Below are positions 45,835 through 54,983 of a DNA stretch of 64,000 bases, one piece after another. The notes beneath the pieces were generated by a model that saw only the letters and a list, made by a program, of their open reading frames with translations, searched no databases and was not told where the DNA came from. The stretch lies in assembly GCF_035609205.1 (NCBI RefSeq), contig NZ_CP141184.1, positions 1,364,001 through 1,428,000 on the forward strand. Reading direction: 5' to 3'. Position numbers and translations under genes: made by a program. Within the stretch, counting starts at the first letter, position 1, and each line of letters opens with the position of its first letter. Origin of the DNA: Hymenobacter sp. GOD-10R. Lineage in GTDB: Bacteria; Bacteroidota; Bacteroidia; Cytophagales; Hymenobacteraceae.

Positions 45835-46912
45835 CTAGCTCTCCATTAAGAACCCTTTGATGTATTCATCTAGGTCGCCATCCAGCACATTCTGCACGTC
45901 GGTGCGCTCGATGCCAGTACGCAGATCTTTGATGAGCTTATAGGGGTGCAGCACGTAGTTACGGATCTGCGAGCCGAAGTCAATCCGCTTCTTGCCGGCT
46001 TCTACCTTGTCACGCTCCGCATTGCGCTTGTCAAGCTCTAGCTGGTAGAGCCGTGACTTAAGCATCCGTAGTGCGTGTTCCTTGTTCATGAGCTGACTAC
46101 GTTCAATTTGGCATTCGATAACGATACCAGATGGGGCGTGCTTAAGCCGTACGGCGGTTTCTACTTTGTTCACGTTTTGGCCGCCTGCCCCACCTGAACG
46201 GAAAGTATCCCAGGAAATATCGGCCGGATTGATTTGGATATTAATGGTGTCATCAACTACCGGATATGCAAACACCGAGGCAAACGAGGTATGACGCCGA
46301 CCGCTAGAATCGAAGGGCGAGATGCGCACGAGCCGGTGCACCCCGATTTCGCTTTTTAGGTAGCCGTAGGCAAAGTCACCGTCAATTTCCAACGATGCCG
46401 ACTTGATGCCAGCACCTTCACCAGGCTGATAGCTTACCTGCTTCACCGCAAAACCATGCTTTTCGCCCCACATGATGTACATGCGCATGAGCATTTCGGC
46501 CCAATCCTGACTTTCGGTGCCGCCGGCGCCTGGGTTGATATCGATGATGGCGGAGAGTTGGTCTTCTTCGTCCGAGAGCATGCGTTTGAACTCAAGCTGC
46601 TCAACGGCTTTCTGCGCAGTCTCGAACCCCTGCTGCATTTCCTGCTCCGTTACGTCGCCTTCACGGTAAAAATCATAGAGCACTTCTACATCGCCCACGG
46701 TCTTTTCGACGGTTTCGTAGTCGTCCGTCCAAACCTTAATGGTTTTGATTTCCTTAAGCACCTCTTCGGCCTTTTTGGAATCGTCCCAGAAGTCGGGCGC
46801 TGTGGTTTGCTTTTCGGCTTCTATAATCTGCTCTTTTCGGTTATCGTAGTCAAAGATACCTCCTCAGAGCCTCAGCGCGGCCCTTCAATTCCTTCACCTG
46901 ATCTTGCGTCAT
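45835..46912 (-). CDS. prfB: Peptide chain release factor 2, expressed by programmed +1 frameshift
   Basis: RF2 releases peptides at UGA and UAA. The main frame (45835-46851) contains the stop-recognition motif SPFDSSG and the catalytic GGQ loop ([11 protein letters not shown]). Its N-terminal part continues only if a 20-codon upstream frame starting [20 protein letters not shown] at 46912 is joined by a +1 shift. The junction on the coding strand reads AGGAGG TAT CTT TGA C, the classic prfB autoregulatory site. Joined, the protein is 358 residues and reads [16 protein letters not shown]. Low RF2 makes the ribosome pause at UGA and shift, raising RF2 synthesis. A single-frame start at 46761 would lose about 50 N-terminal residues. 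Confidence 0.95.
46849..46864 (-). other. prfB programmed frameshift site
   Basis: Coding-strand sequence AGGAGGTATCTTTGAC: an internal Shine-Dalgarno (complement of 46859-46864), a slippery CTT and an in-frame TGA (complement of 46850-46852) followed by C. This matches the Escherichia coli prfB arrangement in order and spacing. Confidence 0.93.
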
Positions 46913-47086
46913 GGGGAATATTAAATGTGGGTGTTTACTAATTGAATGGTAAAGGTCGGGATGGAAATCTTAAAAGCGTGAGATTCCACAGCAACCATAC
47001 AGATTTGCACTTATTGGTCGTACGAAAACCACGCTAGGCTAGCTTATTAGGGCTATTTATCAAGCATTATCATCCGTGTGAAAAAG

Positions 47087-47116
47087 AACAGCCAGCCCTA
47101 GCCAGGGCTGGCTGTT
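47087..47116 (-). terminator. Rho-independent terminator after ilvE
   Basis: Perfect 13-bp arms AACAGCCAGCCCT (47087-47099) and AGGGCTGGCTGTT (47104-47116) with a 4-nt loop; the minus strand continues into a T-rich stretch (complement of 47081-47085). Confidence 0.75.
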
Positions 47117-47155
47117 TTAATGCCGAAGGAGCAAGTTGAAGCTGCAATAGAAAGC

Positions 47156-48220
47156 TTAAACAGTTACTACCCAGTTGTGTGTATCGGGTGCGACACCCAA
47201 ACGAATGTCGTTAAGCGCTTGCAACATGCGCTTCGCGAAGGAATCTGCTTTTAGCTCAGGCAACGAATAATCTTGGCCCTGACAACCAACGACGGTAATA
47301 GGCGAGATGGTTACGGCAGTGCCGATACCGAACGCCTCAGCTAATGTACCATTCTGGAGTGCTTCCAATACTTCAGCCGCCGATACTTTTCGCTCTTCAA
47401 CAGGCATGCCCCAGTCGCGAGCCAGCTGCAGTACACTGCGTCGGGTGATACCGTCCAGAATGGACGTGCTGAGCGCCGGTGTAACGAGTTTACCATCCAT
47501 AATGAAGGCCACGTTCATGGTGCCGGACTCTTCGATAAAGCGGTGTTGGGAAGCATCCGTCCAGAGCAGCTGGTGATAGCCTGCATCTTGGGCTAGCTTC
47601 GTGGGGTAAAGCGCCGCGCCGTAGTTACCAGCGTTCTTGGCGTAACCAGCACCACCTTCTGCCGAGCGTACGTATTTTTCCTCGAAACGCACCCGCAGTG
47701 GCTTACCAAAGAAAGCGCCTACTGGGCAGGTAATGATGGCAAATCGATACGTCTCGGAGGGCCGAACGCCAAGCATGCCATCAGTGGCAAACATGAAAGG
47801 CCGAATGTACAAGGACGTGTTGGGGGCACTAGGTACCCAAGCAGCATCAAGGCGTACGAGCTGCGTAAGCGCCTGAATGAACAATTCCTCTGGTACTGGC
47901 GGCATGCACATGCGGTCAGCTGAGGTATTCATGCGGGCAATGTTGTCGTAGGGGCGGAAAAGCGTAATGTCACCCTGCTCGTTTTTATACGCTTTTAGCC
48001 CTTCAAAAATAGCCTGGCCATAGTGCAGGGCAGAGTTAGCGGGGCTAACGGTGAAGTCGCCGTAAGGCAGAATCTGGGGATTTTGCCATTCGCCATCTTT
48101 ATAGTCGGCCACAAACATGTGGTCGGAGAATTGTTTACCGAACTCCAAGTTATTGGTATCCAGCTCAGCCAGCCGCGAAGCTGTAGTCGTCTGGGTTGGA
48201 ATGGTTAGAGTGTCAAGCAT
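47156..48220 (-). CDS. ilvE: Branched-chain amino acid aminotransferase
   Basis: This 354-residue PLP enzyme transfers the amino group between glutamate and the keto acids of leucine, isoleucine and valine. Signatures of the class IV aminotransferase fold, eukaryote-like subtype II, include LHYGQAIFEGLKAYKNEQG, DNIARMNTSADRMCMPP, the lysine region GAGYAKNAGNYGAALYPTKLA and ESGTMNVAFIMDGKLVTPAL followed by SILDGITRRSVLQLA. Length is normal. It is a single gene with its own terminator; upstream lies the adenosyltransferase in the same direction, 75 bp away. No other ilv gene is in the window. Confidence 0.96.
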   Translation of the reverse strand: MLDTLTIPTQTTTASRLAELDTNNLEFGKQFSDHMFVADYKDGEWQNPQILPYGDFTVSPANSALHYGQAIFEGLKAYKNEQGDITLFRPYDNIARMNTSADRMCMPPVPEELFIQALTQLVRLDAAWVPSAPNTSLYIRPFMFATDGMLGVRPSETYRFAIITCPVGAFFGKPLRVRFEEKYVRSAEGGAGYAKNAGNYGAALYPTKLAQDAGYHQLLWTDASQHRFIEESGTMNVAFIMDGKLVTPALSTSILDGITRRSVLQLARDWGMPVEERKVSAAEVLEALQNGTLAEAFGIGTAVTISPITVVGCQGQDYSLPELKADSFAKRMLQALNDIRLGVAPDTHNWVVTV

Positions 48221-48295
48221 AGTAGTAAATCGTGAAATGAGGCTGGGTGAGCAGAAGAGGGCCGTAAGTTAGGAAGCTAGGTAAGCTCTGCCTAA

Positions 48296-48844
48296 TCAGA
48301 GACGTGGTTTCCAGGTAACTTCTTCCGCGCCCAAATCGTGCGCCATTTGGCGGCTAAGTACAAACAGGTAGTCAGACAAGCGGTTTAAATAAACGACCAC
48401 CAGCTCGGCGACAAACGAATCTTCTCGCAAGCCGATGACTAGTCGCTCGGCCCGGCGGCACACGCAGCGAGCTACGTGCGCAAAGGAAACGGATGGATGT
48501 CCGCCTGGCAGCACAAACATGCGTAGCTCGGGCAAGTGTTCATTCATGGCATCCATCTCGCGTTCCAGCAACGTCACGTCTTCGGCATGCAGATCCGGAA
48601 TTTTCATCTTGGACTTCTCCGGATCGGAGGCTAGTGAAGACCCAATTGTGAACAGACGGTCCTGAATTTCTTTCAGCAAACCCCGACGAGGTGCATTAAC
48701 GTCTTGGTCACGAAGCAGGCCGATGTAGGAGTTAAGCTCATCGACAGTACCGTAGCAATCAATACGGAGGTCCGACTTAGGAACGCGCGTACCGCCGATC
48801 AGAGACGTAAGACCTTGGTCGCCGGTTTTGGTGTAAATTTTCAT
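48296..48844 (-). CDS. Cob(I)alamin adenosyltransferase, PduO type
   Basis: The ATG complementary to 48842-48844 (MKIYTKTGDQGLTSLIGG) gives 182 residues; an in-frame ATG five codons earlier is less typical. The family's ATP motif TKTGDQGLTSLIGG, the block CYGTVDELNSYIGLLRD, the cobalamin-facing helix ARCVCRRAERLV and YLNRLSDYLFVLSRQ are all present. The enzyme transfers adenosyl from ATP to cob(I)alamin, forming coenzyme B12. A consumer, methylmalonyl-CoA mutase, is encoded in the same window at 6130-10192. No de novo corrin synthesis genes are nearby, so salvage is plausible. Confidence 0.95.
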   Translation of the reverse strand: MKIYTKTGDQGLTSLIGGTRVPKSDLRIDCYGTVDELNSYIGLLRDQDVNAPRRGLLKEIQDRLFTIGSSLASDPEKSKMKIPDLHAEDVTLLEREMDAMNEHLPELRMFVLPGGHPSVSFAHVARCVCRRAERLVIGLREDSFVAELVVVYLNRLSDYLFVLSRQMAHDLGAEEVTWKPRL

Positions 48845-48947
48845 TGTCTCATTTATCAATTAACATTCAGCATTTAACAACCAACACTGATTTCCTTAAA
48901 GAGATACTGTCGTGACTGTTAAATGTTAACTGATAATCGTTAAATGG

Positions 48948-49673
48948 CTAGGTAGTAGACGCCAGATGACCGTGGGTGGCAATATCGGTGTTCACCATAT
49001 CGGACTCTACCAGCCCGTCGCGCAGACGAACAATGCGGTGAGAGTAACGCGCAATGTCTTCTTCGTGCGTCACCATGATAATGGTGTTGCCTTTGGCGTA
49101 CAAGGCCTCGAACAAATCCATAATCTCGTAACTGGTTTTGGTGTCGAGGTTACCAGTAGGTTCGTCGGCCAGGATAATGCTAGGGTTGTTGACTAGCGCA
49201 CGAGCAATAGCAACACGCTGGCGCTGGCCGCCCGACAGTTCGTTGGGGCGGTGCTTGGCACGATCAGCCAAGCCGACACTGCGCAACGATTCCATGGCAA
49301 TAGCTTCCCGTTCACTCTTGCCGTAGCCAGCATAAATGAGCGGTAGTGCTACGTTGTCGAGCGAAGTGGCCCGGGGTAGGAGGTTAAACGTCTGAAAGAC
49401 AAAGCCTATTTCCTTGTTGCGTACCTCGGCCAATTGGTTGTCCGACATGCGACTCACATCTTGCCCGCTAAGCACATATTGGCCAGCAGTAGGAGTGTCT
49501 AGACAGCCAACGATGTTCATTAGAGTTGACTTACCTGAGCCCGAAGGACCCATGAAGGCTACGTACTCGCCACGTTGGATGCTGATGGTGACCGAACGCA
49601 ACGCTTGAATCGTTTCGGTGCCCATCTGGTAAACCTTCGAGATGCCGGTAGTTTCGATGACAGGTTGCTGCAT
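48948..49673 (-). CDS. ABC transporter ATP-binding protein, MacB/LolD type
   Basis: This 241-residue ATPase has Walker [10 protein letters not shown], the signature [15 protein letters not shown], Walker [12 protein letters not shown] and the H-loop VTHEEDIA. The start ([20 protein letters not shown]) and the short length fit the MacB/LolD/FtsE group that works with FtsX-like permeases in lipoprotein release, antimicrobial export or cell division. No such permease is adjacent. Upstream, 8 bp away, is a 1022-residue membrane protein with TPRs, in what looks like one operon with gatC and an acyltransferase. The physiological partner is therefore uncertain. Confidence 0.93.
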   Translation of the reverse strand: MQQPVIETTGISKVYQMGTETIQALRSVTISIQRGEYVAFMGPSGSGKSTLMNIVGCLDTPTAGQYVLSGQDVSRMSDNQLAEVRNKEIGFVFQTFNLLPRATSLDNVALPLIYAGYGKSEREAIAMESLRSVGLADRAKHRPNELSGGQRQRVAIARALVNNPSIILADEPTGNLDTKTSYEIMDLFEALYAKGNTIIMVTHEEDIARYSHRIVRLRDGLVESDMVNTDIATHGHLASTT

Positions 49674-49681
49674 GGCCAGAG

Positions 49682-52600
49682 CTATTTCCAGGGGGCAGTT
49701 TCTGCAAGTTGCGCAGCATGGCGCGCCTCGAACTGCTGACGAAAGGTAGCGTATTCTGCAGGGGAAAGCAACGTGCGAAGCTCCTCAAGTGGCGCTGAAG
49801 CATAGTCACCTAGGCCAGCTGGAATAGTTGCCATGGCGTAGGCTTTCAGGAGCGCTGCAGATTGGGCATTAGCCGTCAGCGCGTGTTGCAGCAAGTTGTA
49901 AGTGGCCGTGAAGTTGCGTTGCGCGGTATAAAACGCAGCGGCGCTTAACATGGCGGGCTCTAGATAGGGCGCTTCGCGACTAAGCTGAGCGTATAGACGA
50001 GCTGCTTTGGAGGGTTGCTGCTGCAACTGGGCTAGTTCGGCTTGGTAGTACAAGCCATAAGCCCGATCTAGGCTGGTAAAGTAAGCTGTCTGGAGAAATT
50101 GCTGTAGTTCAGCTGGCTTTTTTTCTTGGGTGTAGAGTTGTCCACGCACCACATTCCAGGCGGAAGCAGTTGGGGTCTTCTCCGCAACAGGTGCTGCGTA
50201 CCGCTCAATAGCTTCGCGCGCTTCTTGTACCTGCCCGACCCGAATAGCCCGTGGCACTTGCGCTAACAAAGCGGCTTGCCGCGCAGCGGGGTCGCGCAAG
50301 GCCGCTGCCTGAATAACCAAGCTTTCAGGATACAAAGACGCGCCTCGAACAACCAAATACTGCGCCCGCACAGCCTCAGAAGCTAGCCGGTAGTCACGAT
50401 TGAAATCAGTAGATAGCACTTGCTGAAGCATACGGGCAGGCTGCGCAATAAGCGGGTTCTTCTCCTGGGCAACTGTTTGGAGTGAGAGGCGAGCAGAATC
50501 AAGCTGACTATTAAGCGCAAATGCGTAAGCGCGGGGCAGAGCAGCTTCAGCGTAACCACCTTGCTTTGCCACGGCTAAGCGTGCAATAGCCGAGTTATAT
50601 AGCTGCTGATCGAGTAACCAGGTGCCCCATAAGTTATGGTAATAAGCAGCTTCCGCACTGGTACCGCCGGTGAGCGGTAGCAACGTATTCTGGGCCGTCA
50701 TAGGATGACCGCCATAATATTGCGTGAGGGCCCGCAAAAAGGTAAGCTGCTCAAAGTAGGCGGCATTGCCAGGACGTTGCGCCAGCTTACCTAGGACTGG
50801 TAACAGGCTCGTATCCCGGCGACCGATGCTGTTTAGAGCTAGGTGGTAAACCTGCGCAAACGTAGCAGAAGTTAAGTCTTGGTCGCGCGGTGGTGCAGGC
50901 GTCTTCGGCGTTGGCTTACGGGTGAGCTGCGCTAGAAGGAGAGTATTGGTTTGCAGCGCAACTGCATCCTCAGGAATGGGCTGATCGGCTACCAAGGCTT
51001 GGGCATCTTTCCACTGCTGATGTTGCATGAAAAAAGCTAGCTTGTTGGCCCGCAATACAGCATTATTAGGAGCCAGGGCTTCCGCACGGGCCTGGTAAGT
51101 CGCAACGGAATCGGTAAGCGTCGAGCGGGTGTAGAGTTGCGCCAAGTCGCTAGCTATAAAAGCACTGCGTGGATGCGCCTTCAACGCTTCGCGCAACACC
51201 TGCAGCCGATCGAAGAAGTCGCGCTGATCGGTGGTGTACAATGCCGCCAAGCGCAACGATACCTTTTCGGAAGGCTGGCGGCTAAGAGCGCGTCGTAGGG
51301 CGTTGATCTCATTTTGGCGCTGCGCCCGGAAGCGGTAGAGGGCCGCTCGTCCGAAGCTAGCTTTTCGGTTGTAGCGGTCAAGTACATCGCTCTCGGCGTA
51401 GTAACGTTCGGCCAAAAGAGCTAGGGCATCGGCTTGCGGCTGTTGCTCGCTCTGGAGCCGGGTCAAGTCGCCGATGTTATTGTAATAGCCTGCTTGCACC
51501 TGATCGAGCACGAAGAAGTTGTTACGTACTTCCACGGCAATCAATGCCCCCAGTGCGAAGATATATACCGCGTAAAAAGGTACCCGCCGTGGCTCATACA
51601 CAACCCGGTACACACGGAGCCGCTGCTTGATAAGCGGGGCGAAGTTGAGCAGAAGGTAGATCATGAAACCTACACCGCCTGTGAGCAAAGCCAACCCCAC
51701 AAAATCGCGTGCAGCGGATAGCAATGGGTCGTTGGCGGTAACGAAGGCGTACCCTAGGGCGCCAGCAGCTAGCGCAGTTAAAACCAGATAAAGGTGAGAC
51801 GCTACGGGCCAGTAAGGCAACCAGTCGTTGTACGTAGCTGCCCGCCGGCGCAAACCAAGCCAGCCTACTACTACGGACGGCAAGAGCAGCACCAAGGGGT
51901 CGAGGCGCAGCCCCGCGAATAACAGCACCTCACCTTCGTTGAGGTAGTAGAACAGCAAAATACCTAGGTACAACCCACTAGCCAGCAGAAAGGGCCATAG
52001 TCCAAACCGGCTAGCTGGATTCTCAGCCTGCGTATTAAACCACAGTAAGCCGTAAATATTTTCGAAGCACACCCATAGCGTCAGCAAACCCACTACTGCG
52101 GCCCCACCCGCCGTGAAATAGCTGGCTAGGTGCAGTACTACAAAAGGAGCTGAATAATCACTGCGCCACAGAAGCAAGCCACTGAGAATCGCTACAATAG
52201 CCGCAAACGTAAGTAGGCGCCGCGACAGGGACGTTTGTGGCCAAAAGGCATGAAATGCGTAAGCTGGTAGGCCTAACGCCAGCAGCGCGGCAATCAGAAA
52301 GTACTGTTTGCTGGTATCAAACACGCCGAGTAAGTCGGCGTTGAGCGACATTAGTAGGAAGATAAGCAAGCCCATCGATACTACAAACGGCGTACGGGCG
52401 AGCGTGCTTACCACGGCTAGGTAGTAAACGAGGCAGATAGCTAACAGGCTAAGTAGAAGGCTCGCTGCTACGGGTTGCACATAAGGACCCGTTACGTCGT
52501 AGGTCTGTGTAACCAAGTAGCCGTTAACCCGCACAGGGAGTTCGGCTAGGCCAACGCGTACCGGAGCTAGAGTTGTGGGAACCGGCGTGAGCTGTGCAAC

Positions 52601-52750
52601 GGGCTCAATGGGAAATGCGTGGTCGTCGCCGGTAAAGTAGTAGTAACAAGCTAGGGCCAGCGCTACGCTAGCTACCAAGCCAAGCAGCACCAGCCAAGGG
52701 CTGCGTCGACTTACGGCGGAGTCGGTGGGGGGGGAAGTCGGAAGCGCCAA
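49682..52750 (-). CDS. Large membrane protein with C-terminal TPR repeats, unknown function
   Basis: The 1022-residue protein has about 11-12 hydrophobic segments in its first 420 residues, beginning with [20 protein letters not shown]. Roughly residues 430-1000 are helical and repetitive (for example [58 protein letters not shown]), consistent with TPR-like superhelix. I recognise no family or catalytic motif. It starts 3 bp after gatC and ends 8 bp before the ABC ATPase, so all are probably co-transcribed. A scaffold or envelope assembly role is possible but speculative. The sequence has no obvious signs of transfer. Confidence 0.7.
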   Translation of the reverse strand: MALPTSPPTDSAVSRRSPWLVLLGLVASVALALACYYYFTGDDHAFPIEPVAQLTPVPTTLAPVRVGLAELPVRVNGYLVTQTYDVTGPYVQPVAASLLLSLLAICLVYYLAVVSTLARTPFVVSMGLLIFLLMSLNADLLGVFDTSKQYFLIAALLALGLPAYAFHAFWPQTSLSRRLLTFAAIVAILSGLLLWRSDYSAPFVVLHLASYFTAGGAAVVGLLTLWVCFENIYGLLWFNTQAENPASRFGLWPFLLASGLYLGILLFYYLNEGEVLLFAGLRLDPLVLLLPSVVVGWLGLRRRAATYNDWLPYWPVASHLYLVLTALAAGALGYAFVTANDPLLSAARDFVGLALLTGGVGFMIYLLLNFAPLIKQRLRVYRVVYEPRRVPFYAVYIFALGALIAVEVRNNFFVLDQVQAGYYNNIGDLTRLQSEQQPQADALALLAERYYAESDVLDRYNRKASFGRAALYRFRAQRQNEINALRRALSRQPSEKVSLRLAALYTTDQRDFFDRLQVLREALKAHPRSAFIASDLAQLYTRSTLTDSVATYQARAEALAPNNAVLRANKLAFFMQHQQWKDAQALVADQPIPEDAVALQTNTLLLAQLTRKPTPKTPAPPRDQDLTSATFAQVYHLALNSIGRRDTSLLPVLGKLAQRPGNAAYFEQLTFLRALTQYYGGHPMTAQNTLLPLTGGTSAEAAYYHNLWGTWLLDQQLYNSAIARLAVAKQGGYAEAALPRAYAFALNSQLDSARLSLQTVAQEKNPLIAQPARMLQQVLSTDFNRDYRLASEAVRAQYLVVRGASLYPESLVIQAAALRDPAARQAALLAQVPRAIRVGQVQEAREAIERYAAPVAEKTPTASAWNVVRGQLYTQEKKPAELQQFLQTAYFTSLDRAYGLYYQAELAQLQQQPSKAARLYAQLSREAPYLEPAMLSAAAFYTAQRNFTATYNLLQHALTANAQSAALLKAYAMATIPAGLGDYASAPLEELRTLLSPAEYATFRQQFEARHAAQLAETAPWK

Positions 52751-52753
52751 CGG

Positions 52754-53041
52754 CTAGTCCAAAACTTTAGGTACGCGGAAGTAATCGGAGTCTTTACGCG
52801 GAGCGTTGCGTAGGCCATCTTGGTGACTCACGGTGTTCTTGGCCTCGTCGGTCCGCAGTACGTTGATTTCGTGTGATAAATGGACCAGCGGCTCTACGTT
52901 GGCTGTGTCAAGCTCACGAAGTTGCTCTACCCAGTTCAGGATCTTGTTCAACTCGCCAAGCATTTTCTCCTCTTTGGTTTCGTCGAGTTCCAGGCGAGAT
53001 AAGTGGGCTAGTTTGCGGAGGGTAGCTAGGTCGGTACTCAA
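52754..53041 (-). CDS. gatC: Asp-tRNA(Asn)/Glu-tRNA(Gln) amidotransferase subunit GatC
   Basis: The 95-residue protein starts MSTDLATLRKLAHLSRLELD and has the GatC helical wrap (LNKILNWVEQLRELDTANVEP) and the C-terminal block NAPRKDSDYFRVPKVLD. GatC is the small scaffolding subunit that holds GatA and GatB together in the transamidation pathway. The partners are elsewhere. It lies 19 bp after the acyltransferase gene and 3 bp before the large TPR membrane protein gene, so it is embedded in an operon of unrelated function. Confidence 0.95.
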   Translation of the reverse strand: MSTDLATLRKLAHLSRLELDETKEEKMLGELNKILNWVEQLRELDTANVEPLVHLSHEINVLRTDEAKNTVSHQDGLRNAPRKDSDYFRVPKVLD

Positions 53042-53060
53042 AGGAATAAGCAGTTAGTAG

Positions 53061-53933
53061 TTACGAGTTAGGAACGTGCAGCGTAGGCTTGCGAGTATTT
53101 TCGTTTGCGGCTTTATCATCGGGAGCGGTCAAAGTCGCCGCTTTTTCTCTCAGCTTAGGCCGGTAATAGGGGGTTGGCTCCGGAATACCGGCTGCCTCCG
53201 GAATAAATTCGCTAGCAATGATAGCGAATACCCGGTTTTTCAGCTCTTCTGCATCGGCCTGCGTGAGGCCTTCTGTGGAAATAGGTTCGTGAACAACCAC
53301 CCGCAACGGCGTATAGCGCACCCGAATACCGCCAACGTCAGGCATGAAGCGGTGGTTCAGCGGCATTGTGATCGGAACGATAGGCACCCCCGCGGCAATA
53401 GCTAGCTGAAATGCGCCGTCCTTGAAAGGACCCATCTCTTCGGCTGGCTTTTTTGAGATGGTACCCTCCGGGAATAGAATAACGGAACGGCCTTCTTCTA
53501 AACTCTTGCGAGCCTGCACCATCGAACGGCCGCGGCTAACGGCGCTTTCCCGGTTTACGGTGATATACGTGCTTCCAAAAATGGGACCCCACAGCGGAGT
53601 CTTGGCGAGTGAGCTTTTGCCTACAATGTTTAGAAAGCCCGGCAGCACTTTGAACAGCACCGGAATATCGATGTACGAACTGTGGTTAGACACGTACACG
53701 CACGGCTGATTAGCGGGTAGCGGCTTTTTGCGCACAACCGTGACGGGCATGCCCCACATCCAGACGGCGCTTGTCGACCAAACTCGGTTGATGGTATGCA
53801 GGTGACGATGCCAGCGTGGCTGTCGCGCTAGAATCAGCTGCAAAGGATACGTAACGAAAAAAGGCAACACAAACCAGAAGGTACTCCAAGTAGTGTACAG
53901 CCGATGACCAATGAAACGAAGTAACCGTCGCAT
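53061..53933 (-). CDS. 1-acyl-sn-glycerol-3-phosphate acyltransferase family protein
   Basis: The ATG complementary to 53931-53933 (MRRLLRFIGHRLYTTWSTFW) gives 290 residues; a promoter-like TACCTTTG immediately upstream supports it over an earlier in-frame ATG. A hydrophobic N-terminal region is followed by the PlsC acyltransferase motifs: NHSSYIDIPVLF (the HX4D catalytic pair), VNRESAVSRGRSM, FPEGTISKK and a proline-rich VPIVPITM. It probably acylates lysophosphatidic acid or a related lysolipid at the inner membrane. The C-terminal 50 residues are basic and disordered. It heads the leftward operon with gatC, the TPR protein and the ABC ATPase. Confidence 0.93.
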   Translation of the reverse strand: MRRLLRFIGHRLYTTWSTFWFVLPFFVTYPLQLILARQPRWHRHLHTINRVWSTSAVWMWGMPVTVVRKKPLPANQPCVYVSNHSSYIDIPVLFKVLPGFLNIVGKSSLAKTPLWGPIFGSTYITVNRESAVSRGRSMVQARKSLEEGRSVILFPEGTISKKPAEEMGPFKDGAFQLAIAAGVPIVPITMPLNHRFMPDVGGIRVRYTPLRVVVHEPISTEGLTQADAEELKNRVFAIIASEFIPEAAGIPEPTPYYRPKLREKAATLTAPDDKAANENTRKPTLHVPNS

Positions 53934-53937
53934 ACTG

Positions 53938-53945
53938 CAAAGGTA
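53938..53945 (-). promoter_or_regulatory. Bacteroidota -7 promoter element of the acyltransferase operon
   Basis: The minus strand reads TACCTTTG here (complement of 53938-53945), an exact TAnnTTTG match only 4 bp upstream of the ATG. Transcription would start at or just before the start codon, implying a nearly leaderless mRNA and deciding the start at 53933. Confidence 0.5.
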
Positions 53946-54019
53946 AGAAAGAGCAACAGAGTAGCTGAATGCCTGCGCAAGCATATTCAGCTACCCTAGG
54001 TTATCATTCAAGTAATCAG

Positions 54020-54604
54020 CTATTCAGCTGGCCTGGTAGCCAATATTTTGTCGGCTTTTAGTAGACCGGCTACGCTAATGGCGTCCGTGATGCGATTATC
54101 CAAGGCCATTTGTACGGCGTCGGCAAATGGTAGCTTCCACAAGCGCAGGTCTTCAGTTTCTTCGGGTTCTACTTCGCCGGGGATGAGGTCTTCCGCTAAA
54201 AACACGAAGCCTTCTTCGTCAGTCACCGAGTTAGAAGTGTGCAGCCTCGCAATGTTGGTCCACCGCTGGGCGCTGAAACCCGTTTCTTCGCGCAATTCAC
54301 GCTGCGCTGATTCGAGTATATCTAGCTCAACTGGACCACCGCCCATCGGGATTTCCCACGAGTATTCATTCAGCGGATAACGGTATTGCCCCACAAGCCA
54401 GGTGTTGCCATCGGCATCAATGGGAATGATACCAATCGCCTTGTTTTTCATGGTAACCACGCCGTAAATGCCGCGTCCACCAGCTGGATTAATCACTTGA
54501 TCTTCCCGTACGCTGATCCACGGATTCTGATATTTTGGCTCTGTATTAAGTACTTGCCAAGGGTTGTGAGTTTCGTCGAAGTCTGGAGAAGCAGATGAAT
54601 TCAT
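54020..54604 (-). CDS. NUDIX hydrolase, ADP-ribose pyrophosphatase-like
   Basis: The 194-residue protein carries the Nudix box in MGGGPVELDILESAQRELREETGF (about residues 92-115): the catalytic REXXEEXG part is intact, while the first consensus glutamate position is Leu and a glutamate sits one residue away. Flanking segments WISVREDQVINPAGGRGIYGVV and the C-terminal ETEDLRLWKLPFADAVQMALD match the NudF/ADP-ribose pyrophosphatase branch. Such enzymes hydrolyse ADP-ribose or nucleotide sugars. The precise substrate is not clear. The gene stands alone, with an AT-rich 5' region that also faces the candidate small RNA. Confidence 0.92.
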   Translation of the reverse strand: MNSSASPDFDETHNPWQVLNTEPKYQNPWISVREDQVINPAGGRGIYGVVTMKNKAIGIIPIDADGNTWLVGQYRYPLNEYSWEIPMGGGPVELDILESAQRELREETGFSAQRWTNIARLHTSNSVTDEEGFVFLAEDLIPGEVEPEETEDLRLWKLPFADAVQMALDNRITDAISVAGLLKADKILATRPAE

Positions 54605-54756
54605 TAGAAAGTAAGCAAGAGAAAAGAAAATAAGGTAGTTCCTATATTGAGAAAAGATTTCCTATTCTTAGAATGCCCTATCGGGTACGATAAAGCCTTT
54701 GACGAGTAGAAGGCGGTGTTGGGCCAAAATATGTGGCGTAAGAAGATAGCTTCCAA

Positions 54757-54764
54757 TACTTTTG
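54757..54764 (+). promoter_or_regulatory. Bacteroidota -7 promoter element of the candidate small RNA
   Basis: TACTTTTG matches TAnnTTTG exactly. A transcript would begin near 54770. No convincing -33 element was found. Confidence 0.5.
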
Positions 54765-54769
54765 TAACG

Positions 54770-54905
54770 GAAAATTATTCAGCGCGGGTAGGATTCATGG
54801 AAAGGAAGGTCCTATCTGCGTAGCGAAATTCGGCAAAGGAAGAGTGGATAAAACTCGCCGAAGGAGCGTTAAAAGCCACTGCCCAACGCAGTGGCCTTTT
54901 TGTTT
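54770..54905 (+). ncRNA. Candidate structured small RNA
   Basis: The 379-bp gap 54605-54983 has no coding potential but contains a compact transcription unit. After the promoter box come three hairpins. Hairpin 1 pairs 54782-54793 with 54810-54821 over 12 contiguous pairs including G-U. Hairpin 2 pairs TTCGGC (54829-54834) with GCCGAA (54857-54862), and inside it GAGT with ACTC (54842-54845 and 54853-54856). Hairpin 3 is the terminator. The motif AAAGGAAG occurs in unpaired parts of both hairpins 1 and 2. It does not match the SRP, RNase P, 6S or tmRNA cores that I know. Expression and function are inference. Confidence 0.5.
54875..54905 (+). terminator. Terminator of the candidate small RNA
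   Basis: Arms GCCACTGC (54875-54882) and GCAGTGGC (54888-54895) with a 5-nt loop, preceded by AAAA and followed by CTTTTTGTTTT. Confidence 0.8.
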
Positions 54906-54983
54906 TAGGGGACAACTGTCGGGGAAAGGCTGGCGTATTTAACGAAGCTGGCCGTTCACATTCCGGCTAGCCTCGGATACTTT

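Noticed and set aside
45835..46761. prfB starting at the ATG complementary to 46761
   Set aside because: The upstream sequence is clear RF2 protein joined by the AGGAGG TAT CTT TGA C site, so the shorter gene is a truncation.
48871..48925. Inverted repeat CATTTAACA and TGTTAAATG between the adenosyltransferase and ABC genes
   Set aside because: The 9-bp arms are AT-rich, 37 bp apart, and could arise by chance; no terminator or promoter feature accompanies them.
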